A stretch of 64,000 nucleotides of DNA, taken from Sphingopyxis sp. H053. Its GTDB lineage: Bacteria > Pseudomonadota > Alphaproteobacteria > Sphingomonadales > Sphingomonadaceae. The DNA is taken from contig NZ_LNRU01000008.1 of NCBI RefSeq assembly GCF_001468225.1, positions 151,114 to 215,113 of the forward strand, read 5' to 3'. The translations under genes were made by a program, and so were the position numbers. Under the pieces are notes generated by a model. The model made no database searches. It was not told the DNA's origin and worked only from the letters and a program-made list of their open reading frames with translations. Numbering within the stretch: position 1 is the stretch's first letter; each line of letters begins with the position of its first letter. This document shows positions 56,461-64,000 of the stretch, one piece after another.

Positions 56461-57319
56461 GCCAGATTCGAACATCTCAGATTCTCCCTTGCCCGGTCTC
56501 TATATCGTCGCGACGCCCATCGGCAACCTTGGCGACATCAGCGCGCGCGCGGCGACGACACTCGCCTCCGCCGGCGTGATCGCCGCAGAGGATACGCGCG
56601 TGACCGCGAAATTGCTGTCGCATCTGGGTTTGCGTGTGCCGATGACCCCCTATCATGATCATAGCGACGAACGCACCCGCGCCGCGCTGGTTGCGCGTAT
56701 GGAGAGCGAAATTGTCGTTTTGGTGTCGGATGCCGGAACCCCGCTGATTTCGGACCCCGGCTACAAGCTCGTTCGCGACGCGCGCGCGGCGGGGCGGCAC
56801 GTCACCACCCTGCCCGGCCCGTGCGCCGCGATCGCCGCGATCACCCTGTCGGGCCTGCCGAGCGACCGCTTCCTCTTCGCGGGCTTCCTGCCGAACAAGG
56901 CGAAGGCGCGCGCCGACACGCTCGCCGAATTCGCGGGGCTGCGCGCGACTCTGGTTTTCTATGAAAGCGGGCCGCGGCTGTCGGCGTCGCTCGCCGCAAT
57001 GGCCGAAGGACTCGGCAACCGCGAGGCGGCGGTCGCGCGCGAGATCAGCAAGATGTTCGAGCAATGCGTCACCGGCACGCTGACCGAGCTTTCCGCGCGC
57101 TATGCCGATGCGCCGCCGAAGGGCGAGATCGTCGTGATCGTCGGCCCGCCCGGCGAAGCCGTGGCCGAAGAAGCCGACGACGATACGCTCGACGCGGCGC
57201 TGCGCGAAGCGATGGCCGACAAGCCCGTCGCGCAGGCGGCGAAGGCGGTCGCCAAACGCTTCGGGCTCGACCGCCATGACGTCTATGCGCGCGCACTCAC
57301 GCTGAAAGAGCAGGCTTGA
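56459..57319 (+). CDS. rsmI: 16S rRNA (cytidine(1402)-2'-O)-methyltransferase
   Basis: 286 aa SAM-dependent methyltransferase of the tetrapyrrole-methylase fold: LYIVATPIGNLGDISARA, AEDTRVTAKLL, SDAGTPLISDPGYKLV and LPGPCAAIAAITLSGLPSDRF. Methylates C1402 in the ribosomal P site. Shares the CATG at 56458-56461 with the divergent lpoA-like gene. Overlaps yraN (TTGA). Confidence 0.95.
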   Translation: MPDSNISDSPLPGLYIVATPIGNLGDISARAATTLASAGVIAAEDTRVTAKLLSHLGLRVPMTPYHDHSDERTRAALVARMESEIVVLVSDAGTPLISDPGYKLVRDARAAGRHVTTLPGPCAAIAAITLSGLPSDRFLFAGFLPNKAKARADTLAEFAGLRATLVFYESGPRLSASLAAMAEGLGNREAAVAREISKMFEQCVTGTLTELSARYADAPPKGEIVVIVGPPGEAVAEEADDDTLDAALREAMADKPVAQAAKAVAKRFGLDRHDVYARALTLKEQA

Positions 57320-57666
57320 ACCGCGCCGCCGCCGAAGCACGCGGACGCAAGGCCGAGCGCCGCGCCGCCTGGTGGCTCCGCCTCCACGGCTGGCGCATCA
57401 TCGGCGAACGGCTCCGCGTCCCCGTCGGCGAGGTCGACCTTGTCGCGCGGCGCGGCCGCACGATCGCCTTCATCGAGGTCAAATGGCGCGACCGCGCCGC
57501 CGACCTCGACCTTGCGATCGACCATTATCGCCTGCGCCGCGTCGCCGCCGCCGCCGAAATGCTGCGCCCGCGCTTCGCCGGCCCGCGCGACGACATCAGG
57601 ATCGACGTGATGCTCCTTGCGCCAAGGCGCCTGCCACGCCATCTGGTCCACGTATGGCAGCCTTAG
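57316..57666 (+). CDS. yraN: YraN family (UPF0102) endonuclease-like protein
   Basis: 116 aa from a TTG overlapping the rsmI stop (TTGA). The catalytic-looking pattern GEVDLVARRGRTIAFIEVKWR corresponds to the Holliday-junction-resolvase-like D-ExK core. Function unproven; always near rsmI. Confidence 0.9.
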   Translation: MNRAAAEARGRKAERRAAWWLRLHGWRIIGERLRVPVGEVDLVARRGRTIAFIEVKWRDRAADLDLAIDHYRLRRVAAAAEMLRPRFAGPRDDIRIDVMLLAPRRLPRHLVHVWQP

Positions 57667-57691
57667 GGGTGCGGCAACAACGCTCCATTCT

Positions 57692-57769
57692 CGTCATCCC
57701 GGCGCAGGCCGGGATCTCGCCGGCGCGCTCTGTTGCAACGATGAGATCCCGGCCTGCGCCGGGATGACG
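57692..57769. repeat. REP-like hairpin, perfect 27-bp arms
   Basis: CGTCATCCCGGCGCAGGCC... (57692-57718) is the exact reverse complement of 57743-57769. It differs from the 40.4-kb unit by a matched change in both arms (GAA to GCA / TTC to TGC), i.e. compensated. Between yraN and gshB. Confidence 0.9.
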
Positions 57770-57818
57770 ATTCAGGTTGGGGGTGCTGTCTGATGGCGCA
57801 CGCCTTGAGGAGAAGAAG

Positions 57819-58769
57819 ATGACCCTGCGCGCCGCGGTACAAATGGACCCGATGGATGGAATCAACATCGGGGGCGACAGCAGTTTCGCGCTGATCCTGA
57901 AGGCGCTCGAACGCGGCTATGAGCTCTATCATTACGATGTACGCGGCCTGACATGGGAGGCCGGACGGCTGACGACGAAAGCGCACCGCATCCTCGAGGC
58001 GCAGCGCGAAGCCGGCGCGCATTACAAGTTCGGCGACGAAGTTCTGCTCGACCTCGGCCGCGACGTCGATGTCGTGCTGATGCGGCAGGACCCGCCCTTC
58101 GACCTCGGTTATCTCACCGGCACCTGGCTGCTCGAACGCATCGCGAACGAGACGCTCGTCGTGAACGACCCCGTCTCGGTCCGCAACGCCCCCGAGAAGG
58201 TGTTTGTGCTCGACTTCCCCGAGTTCATGCCGCCAACGATGGTGACACGCAGCCTCGACGCGGTGAAGGATTTCCAGGCGCGCCATGGCGCGGTGGTGAT
58301 CAAGCCGCTCCACGGAAATGGCGGCAAGGCGGTGTTCCGCATCGACGCCGACGGCAGCAATTTGGGCGCGCTCGTCGAGCTGTTCGGACAGGTGTGGCCC
58401 GAACCCTTCATGGTCCAGCAATTCCTGCCGAGCGTGTCGAAAGGCGACAAGCGCATCGTGCTCGTCGATGGCGAGGTCGCGGGCGCGATCAACCGCAAGC
58501 CCGGCGAAGGCGAGTTCCGCTCCAACCTCGCGGTCGGCGGTTTTGCCGAGGCGACCGAACTGACCCCGCGCGAGCAGGAGATTTGCGACGTGCTCGGCCC
58601 GCAGCTCGGCGAACGCGGTCTCGTCTTCGTCGGCATCGACGTGATCGGCGGCGAATGGCTCACCGAAATCAACGTCACCTCGCCCACCGGGATCGTCGCG
58701 ATCGACCGTTTCAACAACAGCGACACGGCGGGAATGATCTGGGACGCGATCGTCCGCCGGATCGGCTGA
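57819..58769 (+). CDS. gshB: Glutathione synthetase
   Basis: 316 aa ATP-grasp ligase (ATG 57819 after GAGGAGAAG). AVQMDPMDGINIGGDSSFAL start, VIKPLHGNGGKAVFRI ATP loop and GLVFVGIDVIGGEWLTEINVTSPTG are typical. Joins gamma-Glu-Cys and Gly in glutathione synthesis. Confidence 0.97.
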   Translation: MTLRAAVQMDPMDGINIGGDSSFALILKALERGYELYHYDVRGLTWEAGRLTTKAHRILEAQREAGAHYKFGDEVLLDLGRDVDVVLMRQDPPFDLGYLTGTWLLERIANETLVVNDPVSVRNAPEKVFVLDFPEFMPPTMVTRSLDAVKDFQARHGAVVIKPLHGNGGKAVFRIDADGSNLGALVELFGQVWPEPFMVQQFLPSVSKGDKRIVLVDGEVAGAINRKPGEGEFRSNLAVGGFAEATELTPREQEICDVLGPQLGERGLVFVGIDVIGGEWLTEINVTSPTGIVAIDRFNNSDTAGMIWDAIVRRIG

Positions 58770-58791
58770 GCCGCCCGCGCGTTTCCCCGCC

Positions 58792-59397
58792 ATGACCGAC
58801 TTCATTCTCAATCTGATCCAGAACTGGGGCTATGTGGGGATCTTCATCCTCATGTTCCTCGAGAACGTGTTTCCGCCGATCCCGTCCGAAGTGATCATGG
58901 GGCTCGGCGGCATCGCAGTCGCCAAAGGCCATTTCGATTTCTGGACGCTCGTCGCGGTCGCGGTCGCGGGCACGACCGCGGGCAATTGGGTCTGGTACGG
59001 GATCGGGCGCTGGATCGGCTATGAACGGCTCAAACCCTTTATCGACCGCCACGGCCGCTGGCTGACGCTCGACTGGACCGAGGTCGAGCGGCTCCACAAT
59101 TTCTTCCTGAAATATGGCCCCGCGATCATTTTCGTCGCGCGCTTCATGCCCGTTGCGCGGACGATGGTGTCGCTGCCCGCGGGCATGGTGAAGATGAACC
59201 AGGCGAAATTCCTGGCTTGGACCGCGGCCGGATCGACGATCTGGATCGCCGCGCTCGCGGGCGCGGGCAACTGGTTCGGGGGGAAGTTCGCGAACCTCGA
59301 CGCCTTTGTTGGCCCCGTCGCGCTCGTCGCGATCGGTTCGCTCGTCGTCGTCTATATCTACCGCGTCATCACCTGGAAGCCGAAGCAGGCCGACTAA
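58792..59397 (+). CDS. DedA-family (VTT/SNARE-associated) membrane protein
   Basis: 201 aa. FLENVFPPIPSEVIMGLGG and FVARFMPVARTMVSLPAGM are the family's re-entrant motifs, in about five membrane segments. Members act as phospholipid (e.g. undecaprenyl phosphate) flippases. Its TAA overlaps the xerC TAG of the opposite strand. Confidence 0.93.
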   Translation: MTDFILNLIQNWGYVGIFILMFLENVFPPIPSEVIMGLGGIAVAKGHFDFWTLVAVAVAGTTAGNWVWYGIGRWIGYERLKPFIDRHGRWLTLDWTEVERLHNFFLKYGPAIIFVARFMPVARTMVSLPAGMVKMNQAKFLAWTAAGSTIWIAALAGAGNWFGGKFANLDAFVGPVALVAIGSLVVVYIYRVITWKPKQAD

Positions 59398-60284
59398 GCC
59401 CTGGGGTGCGCATTCCGGTAAATGTCGAGCAAATGCGCGGCATCGACCGCGGTATAGACCTGCGTCGAGGCAAGGCTCGCATGACCGAGCAATTCCTGCA
59501 GGCTGCGCAAATCGGCGCCACCCGCGAGCAGATGCGTCGCGAAGCTGTGACGCAGCGCGTGCGGCGTCGTGCGTTCGGGAAGACCCAATGCGCGCCGCGC
59601 CGACCGCACGCTCGCGCGAACAACGCCGGGCTGGAGCGGCCCGCCGCGCGCGCCAAGGAAGATCGGCGTTTCTTTGGCGATCGGATAAGGGCAAGCCGCA
59701 ACGTAGCGCGACACCGCGCTCGCGACCGCGGGCAAGATCGGGACGATCCGTGTCTTGCCGCGTTTGCCCGTCACGCGCAGCGTCTCGCCGAGCGGCAATA
59801 CCGCGCCTGTCAGCGACAGCGCTTCGCCGATGCGCAGCCCTGCGCCGTAGAGCAGCAACAGCAGCGCAAAATCGCGCGCACCGACCCAGCCCTCGCGGGC
59901 ATTATCCTCGACATCCTGCGCCAGCGCGAGCGCTTCGGCGGGCGACACCGGCCGCGGCAGCCCCTTCTTGACGCGCGGCCCCCGCATCTGCGGCACGCTC
60001 GCGCCCGACCCGCCGACAAAGCGCAGAAAGCCGCGCAGCGCCGAAAGCTCGCGCGCCGCCGATGCATTGCCCAGCCCCTCGGCGCGGCGGTCGGCCAAAT
60101 AAGCACGGAGGTCGTTCGGGGTCAGGGATTTCAGCATCCGTGCGTCAACCCCGCCGCCGCGGTGCCGCGACAGGAAGCCGCAAAAGCGCTCGGCGGTTGC
60201 GATATAGGCGCGGCGCGTATGCTCCGACCGGCGCTTCTCATGCGCCAGATGGGCATCCCAGTCGCGGATCAATTCTTGCGCCAA
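59394..60284 (-). CDS. xerC: Tyrosine recombinase XerC
   Basis: 296 aa from a TTG at 60284, near E. coli XerC length (298). The ATG at 60332 lies inside a dispersed repeat and adds an unrelated 16-residue head. Catalytic Arg (GAGLRIGEALSLT), His-x-x-Arg (HALRHSFATHLL), His (LGHASLAST) and Tyr (QVYTAVDAAH) are all present. Resolves chromosome dimers at dif with XerD; a general phage integrase is less likely given the neighbours. Confidence 0.92.
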   Translation of the reverse strand: MAQELIRDWDAHLAHEKRRSEHTRRAYIATAERFCGFLSRHRGGGVDARMLKSLTPNDLRAYLADRRAEGLGNASAARELSALRGFLRFVGGSGASVPQMRGPRVKKGLPRPVSPAEALALAQDVEDNAREGWVGARDFALLLLLYGAGLRIGEALSLTGAVLPLGETLRVTGKRGKTRIVPILPAVASAVSRYVAACPYPIAKETPIFLGARGGPLQPGVVRASVRSARRALGLPERTTPHALRHSFATHLLAGGADLRSLQELLGHASLASTQVYTAVDAAHLLDIYRNAHPRA

Positions 60285-60300
60285 ACCCGTCCCTCTCGTT

Positions 60301-60381
60301 CCGTTCGTGTCGAGCGAAGTCGAGACACCCATCGGCGTGGCGCAACGCGGATAGGCATCTCGACTTCGCTCATGCGAACGG
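60301..60381. repeat. Dispersed inverted repeat of a second family
   Basis: CCGTTCGTGTCGAGCGAAGT... and ...ACTTCGCTCATGCGAACGG face each other across an approx. 28-nt loop with imperfect arms. The block CGAGCGAAGTCGAGA is common in sphingomonad intergenic repeats. Between hemW and xerC. Confidence 0.75.
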
Positions 60382-60391
60382 TTTGTGGAGC

Positions 60392-61537
60392 TTAGCTTGT
60401 GCGAACCACCTCGGAAAGGATCGAGTCCAACAGGAGAATCCCGTCGTCGGTGACCATCAGCCGGTCGCCATCGTACGTCATCAGCCCCTGCTTCGCGAGC
60501 CGCGCCACCGCGCCGTCATCGACGAACGCCTCGCGCGCCAGCCCGCTGCGCGCCTCGATCCGCGCCAGATCGATGCCTTCGGTCAGCCGCAGCCCCATAA
60601 GCATCGCCTCGGTCGCGCGCTCGTGCGCCGGGAGGTCGCTTTCGACCTTGAGCCCATGGCCATTGCGCTCGACCGCCGTGACGAAATTCTCGGGCTTCTT
60701 GTGCCGCTCGGTCGCTTGGCCCAGCCTTCGGCCATGCGCCCCGGGGCCGACGCCCGCATAATCGGCGTAGCGCCAGTAGGCGAGATTGTGGCGGCTTTCC
60801 TGCCCTACCCGCGCGTGGTTCGACACCTCATAGCGAGGCAGCCCTGCAGCGCGCGTCATCGCCTGCGTCGCGTCGAACAGGTCGGCGGCGGTGTCGCCAT
60901 CGGGAATGGTGAGGTCGCCCTTTGCCGCGAGCGTCGCAAAGCGCGTGCCGGGTTCGATGGTGAGCTGGTAGAGCGAAAGATGGTCGGTGCCGAAGGCGAG
61001 CGCGCCCGCCAGTTCGCTTTCCCACGCCGCCATCGACTGGCCGGGCCGCGCATAGATCAGGTCGAAGCTGACCCGCGCGAAATGCTCCTGCGCCGTCGCG
61101 ATCGCGCGGCGCGCCTCATCCTCGCTGTGCGCGCGGCCCAGAAATTCAAGCACTTCGGAATCGAAGCTCTGAACCCCTATCGAAACGCGATTGACCCCCG
61201 CCGCGGCAAGGTCGGCGAAATTGGCGACTTCGACCGAATTGGGATTCGCCTCCAGCGTGATTTCGACGCCATCCGCGAGCCCCCACGCATCGCCAGCCGC
61301 CGCGATCACTGCCGCGACCGTGGCGGGCGGCATCAGGCTGGGCGTCCCTCCGCCAAAGAAGATCGACCCGATGGCGCGCCCCGGCAGCAACGCCGCCTCA
61401 TGCCGCAGATCGGCGAGCAACGCGTCGCGCCACACCGCCTGATCGACGCTCTCGCGCACATGGCTGTTGAAGTCGCAATAGGGGCATTTCGACACGCAAA
61501 ACGGCCAATGGACATAAAGGGCGAGCGGTTCGGCCAT
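60392..61537 (-). CDS. hemW: Radical SAM heme chaperone HemW-like protein
   Basis: 381 aa. Start MAEPLALYVHWPFC; the [4Fe-4S]/SAM motif is CxxxCxxC with the HemW signature CPYCDFNSH; GGGTPSL and GVQSFD follow; HemW C-terminal winged domain present (AMLMGLRLTEGIDLARIE). Inserts heme into respiratory enzymes rather than making porphyrinogen. Neighbour of rdgB. Confidence 0.93.
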   Translation of the reverse strand: MAEPLALYVHWPFCVSKCPYCDFNSHVRESVDQAVWRDALLADLRHEAALLPGRAIGSIFFGGGTPSLMPPATVAAVIAAAGDAWGLADGVEITLEANPNSVEVANFADLAAAGVNRVSIGVQSFDSEVLEFLGRAHSEDEARRAIATAQEHFARVSFDLIYARPGQSMAAWESELAGALAFGTDHLSLYQLTIEPGTRFATLAAKGDLTIPDGDTAADLFDATQAMTRAAGLPRYEVSNHARVGQESRHNLAYWRYADYAGVGPGAHGRRLGQATERHKKPENFVTAVERNGHGLKVESDLPAHERATEAMLMGLRLTEGIDLARIEARSGLAREAFVDDGAVARLAKQGLMTYDGDRLMVTDDGILLLDSILSEVVRTS

Positions 61538-61558
61538 GCTGGCCCCCTACTCCCTTTC

Positions 61559-61636
61559 GTCATTCCGGCGAAAGCCGGAATCTCTCGCGGAGTTCCCCAG
61601 GGCCGATGGCGACCCCGGACCCGATCCGGGGTGACG
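61559..61636. repeat. Degenerate REP-like unit
   Basis: CGTCATTCCGGCGAAAGCCGGAAT at the left forms a short hairpin alone; the right end (CCCCGGACCCGATCCGGGGTGACG) is a different hairpin with the same GTGACG end. A composite of two related units, between rdgB and hemW. Confidence 0.7.
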
Positions 61637-61644
61637 AAGGAAGG

Positions 61645-62268
61645 TCAGAAGACTCCGGCCACCAGCTTCGCAAACGCATCGGCGCGGTGGCTGATCGCAT
61701 GTTTTTCCGCCGGATCGATTTCGGCATAAGTCAGTGTGTTACCTTCCGGAACGAAGACCGGATCATAACCGAAACCGAGTTTCCCGCGCGGCGGCCAGGT
61801 CAGGCTGCCCTCAGCCCGGCCCTCGAACACTTCGGCATGGCCGTCGGGCCAGGCGAGCGCGAGGGTGCAGATGAAACGCGCGCTGCGGTCGACCGCTGGC
61901 CCCTGTTCGGCAAGCAGGCCTTCGACCTTGCCCATCGCCATATACCAGTCGCGGCCCGGATTGCCCTCGAACCATTGCCGCTCGGCCCAGTCGGCGGTGT
62001 AGACGCCGGGCCGGCCAGAGAGCGCCGCGACCTCGAGCCCGCTGTCGTCGGCGAGCGCGGGAAGTCCCGCTGCGGACGCGCTCGCATGCGCCTTCAGCAG
62101 CGCATTCTCGCGAAAGCTGGTCCCCGTCTCCTCGGGCTCGGGAAGCCCGAGGTCGCCCGCCGACACCGGTTCGATCCCGAACGGTTCGAGCAGCGCGCGA
62201 ATCTCGCGCACCTTTCCTGCGTTGTGGCTGGCAATCACCAGTCTGCCGGGGGCGAGCCTGCGCGTCAT
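61645..62268 (-). CDS. rdgB: Non-canonical purine NTP pyrophosphatase (RdgB/HAM1)
   Basis: 207 aa from ATG 62268, one base after the rph stop codon. [33 protein letters not shown] and [12 protein letters not shown] are family motifs. Removes dITP/XTP from the nucleotide pool. Confidence 0.97.
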   Translation of the reverse strand: MTRRLAPGRLVIASHNAGKVREIRALLEPFGIEPVSAGDLGLPEPEETGTSFRENALLKAHASASAAGLPALADDSGLEVAALSGRPGVYTADWAERQWFEGNPGRDWYMAMGKVEGLLAEQGPAVDRSARFICTLALAWPDGHAEVFEGRAEGSLTWPPRGKLGFGYDPVFVPEGNTLTYAEIDPAEKHAISHRADAFAKLVAGVF

Positions 62269-62269
62269 C

Positions 62270-62986
62270 TCAGCGGCCCGTCGCCTTGTCCTGCGCCGCG
62301 AAAATCTCGCCGCAGCCGATGCGTGCGAGGCGGAGCAGGCGGAGCAGGCCTTCCTCGTCATAGGTCGCACCCTCGGCGCTTGCCTGCACTTCGACGATCT
62401 GGCCCTTGCCGGTCAGCACGAAATTGCCATCGGCCTCAGCGACCGAATCCTCGTCATAATCGAGGTCGAGCACCGGGGTGCCCTTGTAGATTCCGCACGA
62501 GATCGCGCCGACCTTGTCCTCGATCGGATCCTCGGCGATCGTCTTCGCCGCAAGCAGCTTGTCGACCGCAAAGCGCAGCGCGACCCACGCGCCCGAAATC
62601 GACGCGGTGCGCGTCCCGCCGTCGGCCTGGATGACGTCGCAGTCGATGATGATCTGGCGCTCGCCGAGCTTCTTCATATCGACGACGGCGCGCAAAGACC
62701 GCCCGATAAGCCGCTGGATTTCCTGCGTCCGCCCCGACTGCTTGCCCTTCGCCGCCTCGCGGCTGCCGCGCGTGTGCGTCGCGCGGGGCAGCATGCCATA
62801 TTCGGCCGTCACCCAACCCGCGCCCTTGCCGCGCATCCACGACGGCACCTTTTCGTCGACACTGGCGGTCACCAGCACCTTGGTGTTGCCGAAGCTGACG
62901 AGGACGCTGCCCTCGGCGTGGATGGTGAATTCGGTTTCGATGACGATGGGACGCATCTGGTCGGGCGCGCGGCCGGAAGGGCGCAT
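62270..62986 (-). CDS. rph: Ribonuclease PH
   Basis: 238 aa. [34 protein letters not shown], and [25 protein letters not shown] are diagnostic; phosphate-binding Arg in [15 protein letters not shown]. Trims tRNA 3' ends by phosphorolysis. Conserved pairing with rdgB. Confidence 0.97.
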   Translation of the reverse strand: MRPSGRAPDQMRPIVIETEFTIHAEGSVLVSFGNTKVLVTASVDEKVPSWMRGKGAGWVTAEYGMLPRATHTRGSREAAKGKQSGRTQEIQRLIGRSLRAVVDMKKLGERQIIIDCDVIQADGGTRTASISGAWVALRFAVDKLLAAKTIAEDPIEDKVGAISCGIYKGTPVLDLDYDEDSVAEADGNFVLTGKGQIVEVQASAEGATYDEEGLLRLLRLARIGCGEIFAAQDKATGR

Positions 62987-63034
62987 GAAATTTCCTTTCG
63001 ATTGGTGATTGCGGTGGCCCTTAGGCCGCCGACC

Positions 63035-63835
63035 TCATTCGCTCAACCGCATCTTGAAGAAATCGAGGATTTCGTCGCGCGCCTGCACCGTCGGTTGGCC
63101 CGTCTCGTCGATCAGGTGCAGCGTCACCACGCTGTGCGGATTGTCGAACCGCGTATCGGGGTTCGCGGCGCTGTCGGAGAGCGTGCGCCCGACGAACCGG
63201 TCACCAAGCGCGGCTTCATACGCCGCGAAACGCGCCGCCTTGCAATATTTGTCGCCTTCGAAGCGATAGGCGAGCACGGTCAGGTCCTCGGCGTCCATCC
63301 GCGCTTTCACGGCCGCCAATTCGTCCGGGTGAATGTGCAGACCCGCCGGATCGTTCAGCGGCAGCGACGGCTGCGACAGCACCGGCGCAAGCACCGATGG
63401 TTCAAGCATCATCGACAGCGCGAAATTGCCGGTGAAGCACATGCCGATCGCACCGACGCCCTTGCCGCCGCATTCCTGATGCGCCTGCGCTGCGAGCGCG
63501 CGCAGCCACTGCGTCGCGGGCGAGCTTTCGTTGGCCTGAAAGGCACGGAACTGACGGCTGATACACGCGCGTCCCATGGTCAGAAGGAACTGCCCCGACG
63601 TCGGCACTGCGCCATCCTTGCCGAAAATATGCGGCATATAGACGGTGAAGCCCGCGTCGCGGACCCAGCGCGCAAAACGCGCGACATGCGGGCTGATTCC
63701 GGGCATTTCGGTCATCACGATGACGGCGGGACCGCTACCCATCGTATAGACACGATGTCTGCGGCCGAGCAGCGTGATGTCGCGATGGTCGAAATCGTCG
63801 AGCGGGTCGTCGCGGTCGAGTGGCGGTGTCGTCAT
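63035..63835 (-). CDS. Dienelactone hydrolase family protein
   Basis: 266 aa from ATG 63835 (GGGAGAG upstream). Cys nucleophile in IGMCFTGNFALSMM, with His late (DNPHSVVTLHL) and an acid in between; this matches dienelactone hydrolase (Cys-Asp-His) rather than Ser hydrolases. Substrate not known. Confidence 0.87.
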   Translation of the reverse strand: MTTPPLDRDDPLDDFDHRDITLLGRRHRVYTMGSGPAVIVMTEMPGISPHVARFARWVRDAGFTVYMPHIFGKDGAVPTSGQFLLTMGRACISRQFRAFQANESSPATQWLRALAAQAHQECGGKGVGAIGMCFTGNFALSMMLEPSVLAPVLSQPSLPLNDPAGLHIHPDELAAVKARMDAEDLTVLAYRFEGDKYCKAARFAAYEAALGDRFVGRTLSDSAANPDTRFDNPHSVVTLHLIDETGQPTVQARDEILDFFKMRLSE

Positions 63836-63882
63836 GATTTTCTCTCCCACGGGGAGGCTAGTGACGATCTCACGCAACGGCA

Positions 63883-64000
63883 ATCCTCCCTGTCGCGCAG
63901 CGATGGGGAGGTGGCAGCGCGGAGCGCTGACGGAGGGGCTTTGAAGCGACGTCGCCGCCCCTCCACCACGCCCTCCGGGCGCGGTCCCCCTCCCCACCGC
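63883..64000. repeat. Palindromic element (MITE-like), copy 2, cut by the window end
   Basis: ATCCTCCCTGTCGCGCAGCG onwards matches 41587 onwards almost exactly for about 55 bp, then diverges inside but regains CCCCTCCACCA and GGTCCCCCTCCCCAC. Right terminus lies beyond the window. Confidence 0.85.

Noticed and set aside
59394..60284. Phage or island integrase for a mobile element near 60 kb
   Set aside because: Length, motifs and housekeeping neighbours fit XerC better.

Overview
The window looks like the chromosome of a GC-rich alphaproteobacterium of the Sphingomonadaceae (Sphingopyxis/Novosphingobium type). This rests on the gene orders lpoA-rsmI-yraN-gshB and rph-rdgB-hemW, an alphaproteobacterial tRNA-Met, a TonB-dependent receptor, short dispersed palindromic repeats typical of sphingomonads, and the proteins themselves. 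It divides into a catabolic half (about 1-37.5 kb) and a housekeeping half (about 38.2-64 kb), with the tRNA-Met gene at the border.

1-15.7 kb: steroid-nucleus degradation. Two tandem Lrp/AsnC regulators stand beside a 3-ketosteroid delta-1-dehydrogenase (KstD) and an EthD-domain protein. A divergent promoter at 6633-7009 drives two operons. Leftwards: extradiol dioxygenase (HsaC/TesB), a delta-5-3-ketosteroid isomerase with all three catalytic residues, a thiolase and an SDR. Rightwards: HsaA-like hydroxylase, meta-cleavage hydrolase HsaD, hydratase HsaE, acylating acetaldehyde dehydrogenase HsaG, aldolase HsaF and a second KstD-family flavoprotein. Another SDR and a Baeyer-Villiger monooxygenase follow. 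KshAB (9-alpha-hydroxylase), the HsaB/TesA1 flavin reductase and ring C/D genes are not in the window. TTTGCGT/ACGCAAA repeats occur at both the regulator and the divergent promoters.

15.7-24.6 kb: the 5' stub of a P4-type integrase, then a DAO-family oxidase, a large-subunit catalase (KatE type), a GH130 glycosidase, a two-domain glycosyltransferase, a HAD phosphatase and a hypothetical gene.

25.3-37.5 kb: an acyl-CoA beta-oxidation locus whose steps match the peroxisomal branched-chain/bile-acid pathway: acyl-CoA synthetase, alpha-methylacyl-CoA racemase, acyl-CoA dehydrogenase, an MFE-2-like fusion (SDR + hydratase-2 + SCP2), an SCP-x-type thiolase, an enoyl-CoA hydratase/isomerase, a hotdog protein, a TonB-dependent receptor and a LysR regulator. 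All four promoter regions carry one composite site of fixed geometry (a T-N11-A box, exactly 14 bp, then TGAATTGGAC or a variant), including one over the start of lysR. This previously unremarked regulon is the most interesting signal in the window. Acting with the 1-15.7 kb genes, the locus could remove a steroid or isoprenoid side chain before ring opening; that link is inference.

38.2-64 kb: housekeeping and single-copy genes: tRNA-Met, 2H phosphoesterase, Prx5, mltG, acpP-fabF, a serine hydrolase, a membrane TPR regulator, an MsrQ-like protein, uvrB, an S10 peptidase, TetR with DUF4287, NRDE protein, infC, lpoA/rsmI/yraN/gshB, DedA, xerC, hemW, rdgB, rph and a dienelactone hydrolase. Several REP-like hairpins and two copies of a roughly 137-bp palindromic element lie between them.
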